From: Nymphaea colorata
Lineage: Eukaryota; Streptophyta; Magnoliopsida; Nymphaeales; Nymphaeaceae
DNA: 64,000 nt
Reading direction: 5' to 3'
Assembly (NCBI RefSeq): GCF_008831285.2
Contig: NW_022204508.1
Span: 372,001-436,000, forward strand
Part shown: piece after piece, positions 33,190-46,515 of the stretch
Numbering within the stretch: position 1 is the first letter of the stretch
How the letters are laid out: the number at the start of each line of letters is the position of its first letter
The notes under the pieces: model-generated
Told to the model about the DNA's origin: nothing
Database searches by the model: none
Seen by the model: only the letters and a program-made list of their open reading frames with translations
Program-made: the position numbers and the translations under genes

Positions 33190-34030
33190 CCTAACAGCCA
33201 TGGTGTTTACCTTGCCTTAACCCCAGTAGGCAGGAATGCTATAACCACAGGTCCCTGAAGGGCAGTGCATGCACCCTCCCTGAAGTCAAAAGGGTGTACC
33301 AACTGCATCCGTTTCAGATCTGCATCTTTCTGTTTAGTTGCAGTTCCTTTCTCTTCTTGAGATAAATCTTTTATCTTTTCATGTATTTGCAGTAAGAAAG
33401 ATACCCAAGTTAAAAAAGAGAAAATGTAGGTGGGAAGATTTACTTTGGGTGAAAAAGGTGCTTATTTACTTTGTTCATAATTGTAAAAGACTTTTTAATG
33501 TTCCCACCTGAGGTATGCACACCAACTGAGTGACCACTTTTTCCAATTTTGTAGGTAGAATTGGGCATGTGGCACATGGGAAATTAACTGTTGTTAAGCT
33601 GATATCTGGTGTGCAGTGATATGAGTCCTTCAGAGCTAAACATTTGTGTGTCCACTTATTCCGGATGACCAAATTTGAATATCAATCAAGAATTGTATGT
33701 TGTACCTTTAATTAGGTCTACTACTCTTGGTCAAGAAAGTGATTGCTAATGGATGGACAGCCATTTGACCCCAATGCTAGTTACTATTTCTCATATTTTA
33801 TATATTTATATGTGTGTAATAAAGTGGCACAACATGTATAAGTTGAGAACACAATCGGAATGTGGTTCAATCACATAACGGATTCAACCAACTAACAGTA
33901 ATGAGTAATAACGTTTGTTACTCCTAAAGAAATGTTTTCTCTTGACTCCCAAGCAAGAGAGTGCTTTCTGTTTCAAAAAAGTTGTGGTACCAGCTAATTG
34001 AACGTAGGAATGAAGATGATGCACAACAGT
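33190..34030 (+). repeat. Segmental duplication block 1, second copy
   Basis: Matches 9380-10270 in the same order. Between 34031 and 34831 the two loci have no homology; that stretch contains 'ggtggttagggtctctgag'-type sequence and TC-rich tracts, and no gene. Confidence 0.85.
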
Positions 34031-34721
34031 ATATTCCAAACGTCAACAACTTCAAAATTAGTGCGGGGAATGATGTGAAGGACTTGTTTTCAGCTAGAAA
34101 TAGAAAGTGAAATTCTACCATCTATTATTGTCTTGGGTTTTAAACCTTCTTGTGCCATTAATGTTGAATATAGAATAAGTTTAAGATACATAGAGTGGGG
34201 AAAAAGTTGAGGGGTGTCATGTCAACATGAAAAGTGCTTGGCAAAAAGTAACATGGCAGCCATGTGCAAAAGCAAGGTGCAGGGTCCTTGTCATCCAGCC
34301 AGAACTTCTAGGTGGTTAGGGTCTCTGAGACAATGTTTCTTTGCTGAAGGAATCTCATTCCTAATGGGTGGACTCCTTTTTGGTCTCTCAACTGTTTCCT
34401 TTTTTTCTCTCGCTCTGTCTCTCTCTCTTTTTCAATCTCTCTTTTTCTCTCACACACACATACAAAGATGCATGCATGCATGCATTGACACATACGGAGT
34501 AAAGTAAAGAAAATGAATTAGGAAATGTCAGATGGAATTTTGAAGTTTGAAGAAATAGATATAAAGTACTGTGTTTGCTGCTTCACGCCATGCATTTGTT
34601 GTTAAGCTAAGCAAACTTGCTCCATAAATTGCACAGACAGGCAAAAGATGGAAATTAGGCAATGTTCCAGCAATAAAAGGAAGCTATGTAACCAAAACAG
34701 TTGAAGTCACCATATGGAATG

Positions 34722-37441
<2,720 letters not shown>

Positions 37442-38117
37442 ATGACAACAGTAATCGACACCCTTGTGCAAACTCCTATTTCTATTCTGTTGGGGCTGTA
37501 GCCAGCTTGCTGTAAGAAAAGGTGGATCTCATCTTGAATGCCGAAGATGATCTCGAGGTTCTCTAGGAGAAGTTCAGATGCTTTCAGAAGGCCCTCAAAG
37601 TCACAGATCACAAGCCCTTTTTCAGCAATGGGGACAACAGAGATCTGGATGGACAGCTGAAGGATGTTTTCAATGATGCCCAGGACATCATGGAACGATA
37701 CCAAACCACAATTGCACTTTGCAAAAGGGACAAGGTAAGGAAGCCCTGGACCACTCTGTGCTCTTGCTTTAAGGAACATGTATCTGCATCTTACCAACTT
37801 GGGAATGAAATTAAAAAGATCAACCAATGGCTTAATGAAATGGAACAACATAAGAAAATGGTGGATTTGCACAACACAACACCAAAAGTTAAGAGTGAGG
37901 TTCCTATTGGTGGTGAACATGACAATTCTGGAGAGATAACCCATCTCATAGGTACTGCACAACCACCCACGGGTAGGGCAGATGATAAAGAGAAAGTAAA
38001 AGAACTCTCGTTTGATGGCTTCAAACAGAGTAGTGTGCTCGGAAAAGATGGTGTTTCTATTGTATCCATTGTAGGTCAAGGTGGCATTGGGAAAACAACT
38101 CTTGCAAAAATGGTTTT
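37442..38117 (+). pseudogene. NLR-B part 1: coiled coil and P-loop of a CNL
   Basis: The ATG at 37442 starts MTTVIDTLVQTPISILLG, which keeps the Gln codon that is a stop in NLR-A. One base is then lost ('ggggctgta' against 'gggggatgta'), and further stops occur (TAA near 37513, TAG near 37565). From 37690 the frame is open: ERYQTTIALCKRDK, WTTLCSCFKEHVSASYQLGN, and the P-loop GQGGIGKTTLAKMVF at about 38073-38117, where the copia-1 LTR begins. The gene resumes at 43282. Even without the transposon it was already disabled by the coiled-coil lesions, unless those came later; the order of events is not shown by the sequence. Confidence 0.88.
38113..38117 (+). repeat. Target-site duplication of copia-1, left
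   Basis: GTTTT, repeated at 43282-43286 directly outside the other LTR. The five-base length is typical for copia integrases. Confidence 0.9.
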
Positions 38118-38276
38118 TGTAGAAACACACACCAAGATGGAGAGAAAGAGAAGGAACACACAATATATAGAGAGGTGAGGAGAAGCCGCCTAGGGTACCG
38201 ACCCCACCTCGGTACCCGCGCCCCATAGAACCGGGTCCAGATATGGACCCGGTTCCCACAACAACATATTCTAACA
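38118..38276 (-). repeat. Copia-1 3' LTR with internal deletion
   Basis: Minus-strand TGTTAGAATATGTTGTTGTG ... TCTACA. Compared with the 5' LTR it lacks about 127 bp; both sides of the missing piece carry 'caatata' in the long LTR, so deletion between short direct repeats is likely. It contains two perfect inverted repeats: GAACCGGGTCCA/TGGACCCGGTTC (38228-38255, 4-base loop) and GGGTACCG/CGGTACCC (38193-38217). Confidence 0.92.
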
Positions 38277-41200
38277 CTCCCCCTCAAGCTTGGCATACAT
38301 GTCAAACATGCCAAGCTTGCTAACATTCTTTTCGAATGAAGAAGTACAAAGCCCTTTAGTTAGGACGTCTGCAACTTGATCTTCAGACTTCATATATGGC
38401 AGAATCAGCTCATTTGAGTCAATGCGTTCCCGGATAAAGTGACAGTCAATCTCCACATGTTTGGTCCTGTCATGTAGAACTGGATTATTGGCAAGATTAA
38501 TCGCAGACTTGTTGTCACAGTACATCTTCATTTTATCTTCCAGTTCCACACCAATATCAGTCAAAAGGATCTTCAGCCATAGCATCTCTGTAACTCCCAT
38601 TGCAACAGCCCTGTACTCAGCCTCAGCACTAGACCTCGAACACACTTCTTGCCTCTTGATTCTCCAAACAACTAGGTTACCTCCAAGAAAGATACAATAC
38701 CCTGTAGTGGACCTCCTTGTGTCAGTGCAACCTGCCCAATCTGCATCTGAGTAGCCCTCAATAGTAAGTTTGTCTTGTCGAGTATACAGTAGTCCTTTTC
38801 CTGGGTCATTCTTTAGATATCCCAACACTCTTTCTGCACTCTTCCAGTGACAATCCGTGGGAGCATGCATAAATTGACTTAGCACATTTACCGCATACGT
38901 GATATCAGGGCGAGTTAGAGTAAGATAGATAAGCTTACCTACTAGCCTCTGATATCGCCCTTTTCCTTCCTCATCCAGAATAGAGCCTGTCTTGATACTT
39001 ATCTTAGTCCCCGATTCCATAGGAGTAAGATAGGGCCTACAACCAAGTTTACCTGTCTCCTTTAGTAAGTCAAGAGTGTACTTCCTTTGATTCATAACCA
39101 GCCCTGTCTCTGATCGAGCAATCTCTATCCCCAGAAAGTATCTCAGTTTACCCAGATCCTTGAGGTCGAATTCTTTAGCTAATCTCTCCTTCATCTTCCT
39201 GTTTTCTTCCTGATCACTGCCAGTGACAATCATATCATCAACGTAGACAAGGAGAAGACTCACCAGACCATCTCTCTGCTTTATGAATAGGGTATGATCT
39301 CCATTTCCTTGCTTGTACCCAGTAGACTTCATAACGATCCTTAGTCTCTCAAACCAAGCTCTAGGCGACTGCTTCAAGCCATACAAAGCTTTCTTGAGGT
39401 GACAACATTTTCCCTCTTGAACATACCCGGGAGGCATGCTCATATAGACTTCTTCCTCCAGATGGCCGTTCAAGAATGCATTTTTAACATCAAGCTGGTC
39501 CATGCGCCACTTCCTGTGCACAACAAGAGCAAGAATAACCCTCACGGTCTTCAACTTTGCAACAGGGGCAAAGGTCTCAAGATAGTCAATCCCATACTTC
39601 TGGCTGAACCCCTTTGCAACCAGACGAGCTTTATATCGATCTACAGTGCCATCAGGTTTATACTTCACGTTGTACACCCACTTAGAGCCAACTAAGTGTG
39701 TCCCTTTAGGGATATCAACCACTTCCCATGTTTTGTTCTTAGCTAACGCACCCATCTCCTCCGTCATAGCATGTAACCACTTGGGATCATCCTTAGCATC
39801 ATCCACCGACCTGGGAATAACAACTTTGGATAAGGTTGTGATAAAACATTTGTAATTTGTACTGAGCTTAGCATAAGAAACAAATCTCTGAATAGGGTGA
39901 GAAGTACATGACCTGGTGCCTTTGCGCAAAGCAATGGGGAGCTCTCCATTCGATGGACTTGGGTCATCCAGGGAGATCACAGGATTGGGATTGGTTCTAT
40001 CCTCATCACCAACATCTTCCACTGTAGCTTTCTCCTTTCTGACATAAACCTGGCCAAACAAGTGATCCCTGGCAACAGTGGGCTAAGCATCCACCGTGAC
40101 CCCTTCCATATAACTGCCCTTCTCATTACTGACCGTGACCGTGTCAATCACACTGGGACTAACCTTGTAGTCCAAAAACTCCATAAACTGAATCAGCTGA
40201 TTAGAGGAATACTCTTCCCCTTTGTTCCCAATACACTCCCCCTGAAGAGGATTCACCGGAAAATACGACTCATGTTCATGAAATGTGACATCCCTCGAAA
40301 CATACACTTTGGAAGTAGTGGGATCCACACATTTGTACCCCTTTTGAGTGGAAGAGTACCCCAAGAAAACCCCTTTAATAGACCGGGGATCAAGTTTTTT
40401 GAGAGTAGGGCTATGATTATGCACAAAACAACTGCACCCAAAGACACGAGGAGTAAGAGGCCACGGATTCTGAGTGGGCCACAGGGTAGAATAAGGAGAC
40501 TGACCATCCAACACCCTAGTAGGCATACGGTTAATGAGGTGTGCACTAGTGAGAAGTGCATCACCCCAATACCGCTTCGGGACATGGCGTTGGAACATAA
40601 TGGCCCGGGTAACATTCAAAAGATGACGATTTTTACGTTCAGCTATACCATTTTGAGGAGGGGTATAACTACAAGAGGTTTCATGAACAATACCCTTGCC
40701 TTTCAAGAAATCATCAAGGGATTGAGAGACATATTCCCTAGCATTATCCGTACGGAAAGCTTGAACAGTTGTATGGAATTGAGTCTCAACAAAGGCAACA
40801 AAGTTTTTCACAACTACTGGAACCTGACTACGGTCTCGCAATAAGTACACGAACATACATCTAGAGTAATCATCAATAAGCGTCAAAAAATAGTGACAAC
40901 CACCACACGTGGGTACTCTAGAAGGACCCCAAACATCGGAATGAACTAAGGCAAACGGATGAGTGGTTTTATTCAATGAGATAGGGTACGAAGCCCTGAC
41001 ATGTTTAGCCAATTGACACACTTCACAAGCGAATGAGTCAATGGAGACAGAAGCAAACAAATGAGGAAACAACTTCTTTATTAACTGAAATGGGAGATGT
41101 CCAAGACGCTCGTGCCATCGCAGAACAGTAGATCTATCATTCACACCAGACAACTGACCACTCGTGGCAGAAATCAATGCTGAAGCAACTTGCACCGGCA

Positions 41201-42581
41201 ATCTGTAGAGCCCATCAGTAACCGAACCAATCCCAATCTTCTTCCCCATCACCAAGTCCTGTAGGGAACAGTGATCAGCAGAGAAAATCAGATTACAGTT
41301 TAATTCTTTAGTAATACTGCTGACAGAGAGTAAGTTCACAGGAATATTTGGAACATGCAAGGCATTGTGGAGACGGTATTTGTTCAACAGGGACAAGCTC
41401 CCTTTCCCAGCCACAGAGATAGAAGACCCATCTGCCATAGACACGCGTTGCTTGCCAGAGTAAAGTTGATATTCTTGAAAGAGTTTAGAGTCCCCTGTCA
41501 TGTGGTGAGTGGCTCCACTATCAACAATCCAATCACCAAGAGAAGGGTTACCTTGATCAGTCGAGGCAACGAGGGCTTGGGCTAGCTGAGCCCCTTCAGA
41601 CGTGGAGGACTCCTCAGGGGTAGTAGATAGGCGGCTGATGTACGCCTGTAGCTCCTTGAGTTGAGCAGGGGACAGCTTGGACTTTGCACCACTAGAAGAA
41701 TTGCTCTGACTGGAATCAGACACAGAAGGGCTACGCTTGCCAGAGGGAGGACGACCTCTGACCAGTCTCTTCTCGGGATGAAGATCCCAACAGAAATCCA
41801 CCGAATGCCCCAACTTGTTGCAATGAGTGCAATGCCGGGCAGGACGCTGCCCAGTCCCAGAGGCACGGCTGACAAAGGCAGAAGGGCCATGACCGGTGTC
41901 AAGATGCATCACCTGGCGACGTTGTTCTTCAGACTCAACTCGGGCATATACTTCCTCTATCCCCGGAATTTCATCACCATTAAGAATCTGGCTACGAATA
42001 GACTCAAATTCATCCCGCAGGCCTCCCAGAAACAAAAACGTACGGTCCATCCATTCCTTTTCCCAGTAGAGGGAATGATCTGAACCGCACTTCCACTCAT
42101 CAGTCACATGATAATCTAGCTCCTCCCATTTGGTCTTCAGGGCAGCATAGAAGGCAGCAACAGACAAATCACCCTGTGTTAGAGAGTAAATACTGCGTTT
42201 AATCTGATAGGTGCGCAGATGTCTCTTCTTGCGACCATACATCTTCGCAAGCACAGTCCACATATCAAAAGAGGTCGGCTTCCGCAGAATGAGGGGCTGG
42301 ATATCGGGGGACACGGAGCTGATAATCCATACCTTCACTTGGCTGTCCTCCAACGCCCACGTTGCCCAATGAGGATCAGATTTCATGGGCACATGTTTGT
42401 CGCCAGTGATGTAAGAGAGACGCCCACGTCTAGTAATCCCAATCTCGAGAGCGGCAGACCAAGATAGGTAATTGTCCTTGGTCAGACGGATGGAGGTGAC
42501 CTGGATCGGCACGTGCTCAGTCTTGGAAGCGCTGCCCGCGTCAAGAACAACATCTTTTTGAGTCCCCATCGCGTCTGCCAT
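38271..42581 (-). pseudogene. Copia-1 gag-pol, single in-frame stop
   Basis: One reading frame interrupted only by TAG at 40085-40083. First part (ATG 42581, 832 codons): gag with CTHCNKLGHSVDFC, a CX2CX4HX4C RNA-binding knuckle; protease DSGATHHM; the pre-integrase zinc segment; integrase core with Asp, Asp and Glu spaced 35 residues between the last two (HSDVWGP, RTDNA, NGIAER). Second part (from 40061, same frame): reverse transcriptase LETFAPVAK, LDVKNAFLNGHLEEEVYM, LYGLKQSPRAWF and the catalytic YVDD; RNase H ADWAGCTDTRRSTTGYC, SRSSAEAEYRA, TKHVEIDCHFIRERI. The final stop codon lies in the first six bases of the 3' LTR. The length fits a full copia polyprotein. The stop falls between integrase and reverse transcriptase, so it would prevent RT synthesis unless read through. 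Confidence 0.93.
38277..38290 (-). promoter_or_regulatory. Copia-1 polypurine tract
   Basis: AGCTTGAGGGGGAG on the minus strand immediately before the 3' LTR; plus-strand DNA primer site. It overlaps the last codons of pol. Confidence 0.85.
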
Positions 42582-42983
42582 CACAAACACGCACACAGCA
42601 ACAAGAGGCACAGCGGCGAGAACTAGGCAAAGGCGACGGGAATGAGGCAGCGGCTACGGAAGGCAGGCGGCGACGTTCTTGGGCGGCGCTGGGAACGATG
42701 GACGGTGACTGCGATGGGCAACGGTGGCGCGGGACGGCGGCGGTGCTGAAGTGGGCAACGGCAGTGATGGACAGCGGCAACGCAGCAGAGAACAACCGCG
42801 CCGGACGATGGCGGTGCCGCTGGCAGTGCTGGACGGTGGCGGCGCAGCTGGTAGTGCTGGACGGTGGCGGCACAGCAGAGAGCGACGGCACAGCAGCGGC
42901 AGAGAAAAAACCCGAAGGAAACTGCAGCGGCAAAAAAAAACGGCGGAAACACGACTATCACACCAACGATCTCTCACGCGTTG
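42582..42983 (-). other. Copia-1 leader, GC-rich
   Basis: Between primer-binding site and gag start. Much richer in G and C than the rest of the window, with many CGG/CAG/GGC steps (for example 'gacggtggcggc' repeated at 42832 and 42860). Long frames on both strands here come from the composition, not from genes. Confidence 0.7.
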
Positions 42984-42995
42984 GCTCTGATACCA
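42984..42995 (-). promoter_or_regulatory. Copia-1 primer-binding site
   Basis: TGGTATCAGAGC, adjoining the 5' LTR at 42996. Same initiator-Met site as copia-2. Confidence 0.95.
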
Positions 42996-43281
42996 TGTAG
43001 AAACACACACCAAGATGGAGAGAAAGAGAAGGAACACACAATATACGTGGAAAACCTCAAAGAGAGGTGAAAAACCATGGAGAAGCTCTAACCTAGGTGC
43101 ACAACCGCAACCCTAGGAGAGAGAAAATGTTATTCCACTTAATTCAACACTTACACATAAGTGACAATATATAGAGGGAGAGAGGAGAAGCCGCCTAGGG
43201 TACCGACCCCACCTCGGTACCCGTGCCCCATAGAACCGGGTCCAGATATGGACCCGGTTCCCACAACAACATATTCTAACA
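42996..43281 (-). repeat. Copia-1 5' LTR, full length
   Basis: 286 bp, from TGTTAGAATATGTTG at 43281 to TTTCTACA at 42996. It holds the promoter of the element; its minus-strand transcript runs antisense through the insertion in NLR-B. It has the same two inverted repeats as the 3' LTR, one with a C-to-T difference just outside the stem. Confidence 0.92.
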
Positions 43282-44250
43282 GTTTTTAATGAAGCCAAAG
43301 AACAGTTTGCGAACCGCAGGTGGTGGGTTTGTGTTTCAGAGAAGCCAAATCGTATGGGTTTGATGAAAAAGATATGCAATGAATCGGTCAGAGAACTTAA
43401 GGGTACCACTTCCTTGAGTGATTTGTGCACACGATTACGGAGGGTGGTGTGGAGACTTAGCAGCTATCCTGTTGGAGGTGCCAAGGAAGCAAGATTTGAT
43501 CACCAATAGGAAGTCTAGCGAGAAAATTCATAAATTACCACAAATGTCTTTCGATGAAAGTTGAAGCTTGTTTCTGTGTGTGGCAAAGAAACAAGAACGT
43601 GAATTAGAGAGTCACCATTTGAAACGTATTGGGGAGAAAATAGTGGTGAAATGTGGTGGGTTGCCACTTGTTCTTCAAACAGTAGGATCCTTAATAGGTA
43701 CAAAAATGATGACGAAAGGTGACTGGGAAACCAATGAGAAGACTGAGATCTGGGAATGGAAGATGCCTGCCTCAACATCATCATCCTCTGAAATATGTGG
43801 TAGCATTCTTCCTGGTCTCATGCTGAGCTACGATGACTTGGCACATTATCGGAGAGTTGTTTTGTATATTGCTTCATTTATCCAAAGGATCATGAGATAA
43901 AAATGGATAGATTGGTCATGCAATGGATGGCACATGGATTGATTGACCAAAAGAAAGCCATTGATGTGGAAGTGACTGCTAACCAATGGATGATGATTGA
44001 AGAAACTGAATATAAGGATCTCAAATTACATGACATTTTGCATGACCTTGTCTTATATATAGGTGGAAAGGAATATAGTCATGCCTCTGCTACTGAGCAC
44101 ACCCACCATCTTTCATTACTTGGTGTACACGATGTAGAGGCACACAAGCATAATACCTTGGACAGCAAATAAGGTCTGCACATTGTTGGCTGATTCCAAT
44201 TCTTACTTGCAGGTCTATATTGAACGCTTGACCAATTTCAAGTGGAAACA
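43282..44250 (+). pseudogene. NLR-B part 2: NB-ARC remainder and start of LRR
   Basis: Directly beyond the duplicated GTTTT the codons resume with FNEAKEQFANRRWWVCVSEK (RNBS-A region), in register with the P-loop half at 38117. The kinase-2 segment (LLVLDDVW in NLR-A) has been lost: VVWRLSSYPVG leads straight to a shifted RNBS-B ('tttgatcaccaatagg'). A TGA interrupts at 43561. Then follow CGGLPLVLQTVGSLIGTKMM (a good GLPL), IWEWKMPAS, SYDDLAHY, a frameshift in RNBS-D near 43855, LVMQWMAHGLIDQKK, and LHDILHDLVLYI (MHD-like). The last homologous codons read LADSNSYLQ and LTNFKW near 44245, where the gene ends at a rearrangement facing NLR-C. Confidence 0.88.
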
Positions 44251-44334
44251 ATGAAAAAATAGAGTATAAATAGAAACATACCCAAATTGTCTCTATTATC
44301 CATGCAAAATTAGTCATTGTTGACGTTTGCTCAG
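44251..44334. other. Spacer at the NLR-B/NLR-C junction
   Basis: About 85 bp of unmatched sequence between the truncated LRR of NLR-B and the truncated NB-ARC edge of NLR-C. It marks the centre of the inverted repeat breakpoint. Confidence 0.5.
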
Positions 44335-44974
44335 AAGGTTTGTCGAAACACCACCCATCGTGTCACACTACTATCTATAGAGTCATTCGACAAGAGCTTT
44401 TCGAACATTACATCTTTATCATCCTCCCTGCCTGTGGGTGGGTGTACACCCATGTGATTGGTCGTCACTCGGTTGTCATGTTCACGAACAGGACCCTCAA
44501 CACCAATATCTCTTCCAAACATATCTGCCATCATCTTATTGTTTTCTTTTATTTTATCAAGCTTTTGGTTGATAGGTTTAATGTCATTTGCAAGTTTGTT
44601 GGAAGCAAATACAAGTTCCTTAAAGCAAGAGCACAGAGTATTCCAGGGCTTCCTTACCTTGTTCCATGAAGTTATAGATACTTGTCCCTTTTGCAAAGTG
44701 AAATTGTGGTTTGGTATCCTTCGATGATGTCCTGGGCATCATAGAAAACATCCTTTAGCTCTCCCTCTAAATCTCTGTTGCACTCATTGCCGAAAAAGGG
44801 CTTGTGATCTGTGACTTTGAGGGCCTTCTCAAAGTATTACAGCTTCTGCTGGAGCACCTCTAGATTGTCTTTGGCTTTCTAGATGAGGTCCACCTTTTCT
44901 TTCAACAAGCTGGTCTCATCCCCCAACAGAATAGAAATGGATGTTTGCACAAGGGTGTCAATTACTGTTGTCAT
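44335..44974 (-). pseudogene. NLR-C: inverted coiled-coil part of a CNL
   Basis: The minus-strand ATG at 44974 starts MTTVIDTLVQTSISILLG and DETSLLKEKVDLI, followed by a stop where NLR-A has an Asn codon (TAG near 44884), another at the RYFGKAL region ('tattac' near 44836), and a shift near 44690. From 44696 the frame is open: SITSWNKVRKPWNTLCSCFK, LANDIKPINQKLDKIKEN, MGVHPPTGREDDKDV. Homology to NLR-A ends just before the P-loop ('gggtggtgttt' equals the GGIS codons), at about 44340. So only the coiled coil and linker remain. It faces NLR-B tail to tail. Confidence 0.88.
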
Positions 44975-46515
44975 CTCCTCTGTTTTTTTCTTGGTAGAAG
45001 AAAGTGCTAGCAGAGGAAGAGAACTATAAATCTGAAAATGGAAGGAGAGGAAGACAAAGGAAGGCCAAACAAATTTAGGCCCACCACTGCTTAAATCTGA
45101 AAATGGAAGGAGAAGGAAGATGACGGAAGTGCTCTATAGGCTGGCAAGGTCCATGATTGGTGCTAAATAAATTTAGAAAAATTCCAGAACCACAGACTTA
45201 TACATCACCTACGCCCAGTCATGTTTGGTGATCTGACCATTGACTAGAAGTACAACTTGTTCATGAATGGTATTAAACTAAAGACAAAAAAAATTCCTAA
45301 GTCGAGTCGTAACTAGTGAAAATGGTGCCAGATATATGTTGCCCATTGTGGCACGTATATCTATTCCTAACCGTGAATATTGTATTTGAAGTTTTTGACA
45401 AAGTCAACTTTTATCTTTTCATTTTGTCATTCCATTGACCACTTGTGTGTGCCTGAGCCTACCATCTTTATATGCCTCTTTTCTTTTCCTCTTAAAATCC
45501 CAATCGAGGAATCAATGACAAATCGATAGTGGCCCCTCCCTTTTTTCCATGACAGTCATTCATTTTTTTAAGAAATTATTTGTCTTAAATATTTAATGTT
45601 GTCTCAGTATTAATTATTTTTTTCACTTTAAAACATTAAAAAAGTCAAACACCAATAATTTAGAAAATATGTCATAGTTTTATAGGAAAATTATCGCTAT
45701 GGTGAGAATATAATGTATATGATGGGTATTATTGAATGTCTCAAATGAGAGCACAATCAAATTGTTGAGAGATCAGTGAGCCATTATGGTCTCTTATTTG
45801 TCTAATATATAGCCTATAGCTAGAATACTTTTTATTTCTCTTCTTTCAACAGAACCTGATTAGTTAAATTTTGCATTTAATGTATGTTTCAAATAATCCT
45901 ATACAAAATTGACCATTTGCAATTCATTCTGTTCCCACATACAAGAAAGCCTCAAGCGGTGTAGTGTAGTTGATCGGACTCACGGGCCAATGAAAGTTCA
46001 CCGTTAGTTCATTTATTATAGGTGCTACTGCTGGGGACTACAAAAATGGATGCATGCCACTTTAGTTGCCAGGTGTATTGCTCTCCACCGAGAATAGGGT
46101 TAGAGGAAAAGAAGAAGTAGCTTCAGCCTCTTCAGGGTATTCATATAAACTAAAGCAAAAAGCAAAGTTGTGAAATGAATGCAATCAAAACCATCCTTCA
46201 GTGAAGGAAACACGATGACAAAACCATCCATCAGTGAAGGAAATACAATGACAAATGCATCATTTTCATTAGGATAGACCAAGGGTATTCGTATTAACTA
46301 AAGCAAAAAAAGGACAGTTGTCATATGAATTTAATCCATAGTATCCACCAGTAAAAAAGACAAAGTGATGAGAACATCATTTTCTTTACAATAGACAAAG
46401 GGTATACATACAAACTAAAGCAAAAAAAGACAGTTATAAAATGAATGTAATCCAAAGCATCCAGCAGTAAAAAAGACAGTGATAAGAGAATAATTTTATT
46501 TGCGATAGACCAAAC
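44975..46515 (-). repeat. 5' flank of NLR-C (inverted copy)
   Basis: The reverse complement matches the NLR-A and NLR-B flanks: 'cttcctctgctagcactttct', 'acttctagtcaatggtcag', 'cacacacaagtggtcaatgg'-like words, 'aaaataattaatactgagac', 'ctcggtggagagcaata', and three or four ~120-bp units at 46500-46130. Homology ends at about 46515 ('ggtctatcgcaaataaaatt'). Confidence 0.8.

Larger units (their letters stand above)
38118..43281 (-). mobile_element. Copia-1: nearly intact Ty1/copia retrotransposon inside NLR-B
   Basis: 5164 bp, reading on the minus strand. The 5' LTR is 43281-42996 (286 bp), the primer-binding site 42995-42984, the leader 42983-42582, the gag-pol frame 42581-38271, the polypurine tract 38290-38277 and the 3' LTR 38276-38118 (159 bp). 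Flanking GTTTT duplications prove insertion by integrase. The aligned LTR parts differ at only a few positions, so the insertion is young relative to copia-2. The only defect seen in the coding frame is one TAG. Antisense to the host gene. Confidence 0.95.

Noticed and set aside
40062-40844. 260-residue plus-strand frame inside copia-1
   Set aside because: Antisense to the integrase region, which has the catalytic residues on the minus strand.
42541-43070. Several long overlapping frames on both strands with Ser/Pro/Arg-rich products
   Set aside because: They lie in the GC-rich leader and LTR of copia-1; all frames are open because of composition, and none resembles a protein family.
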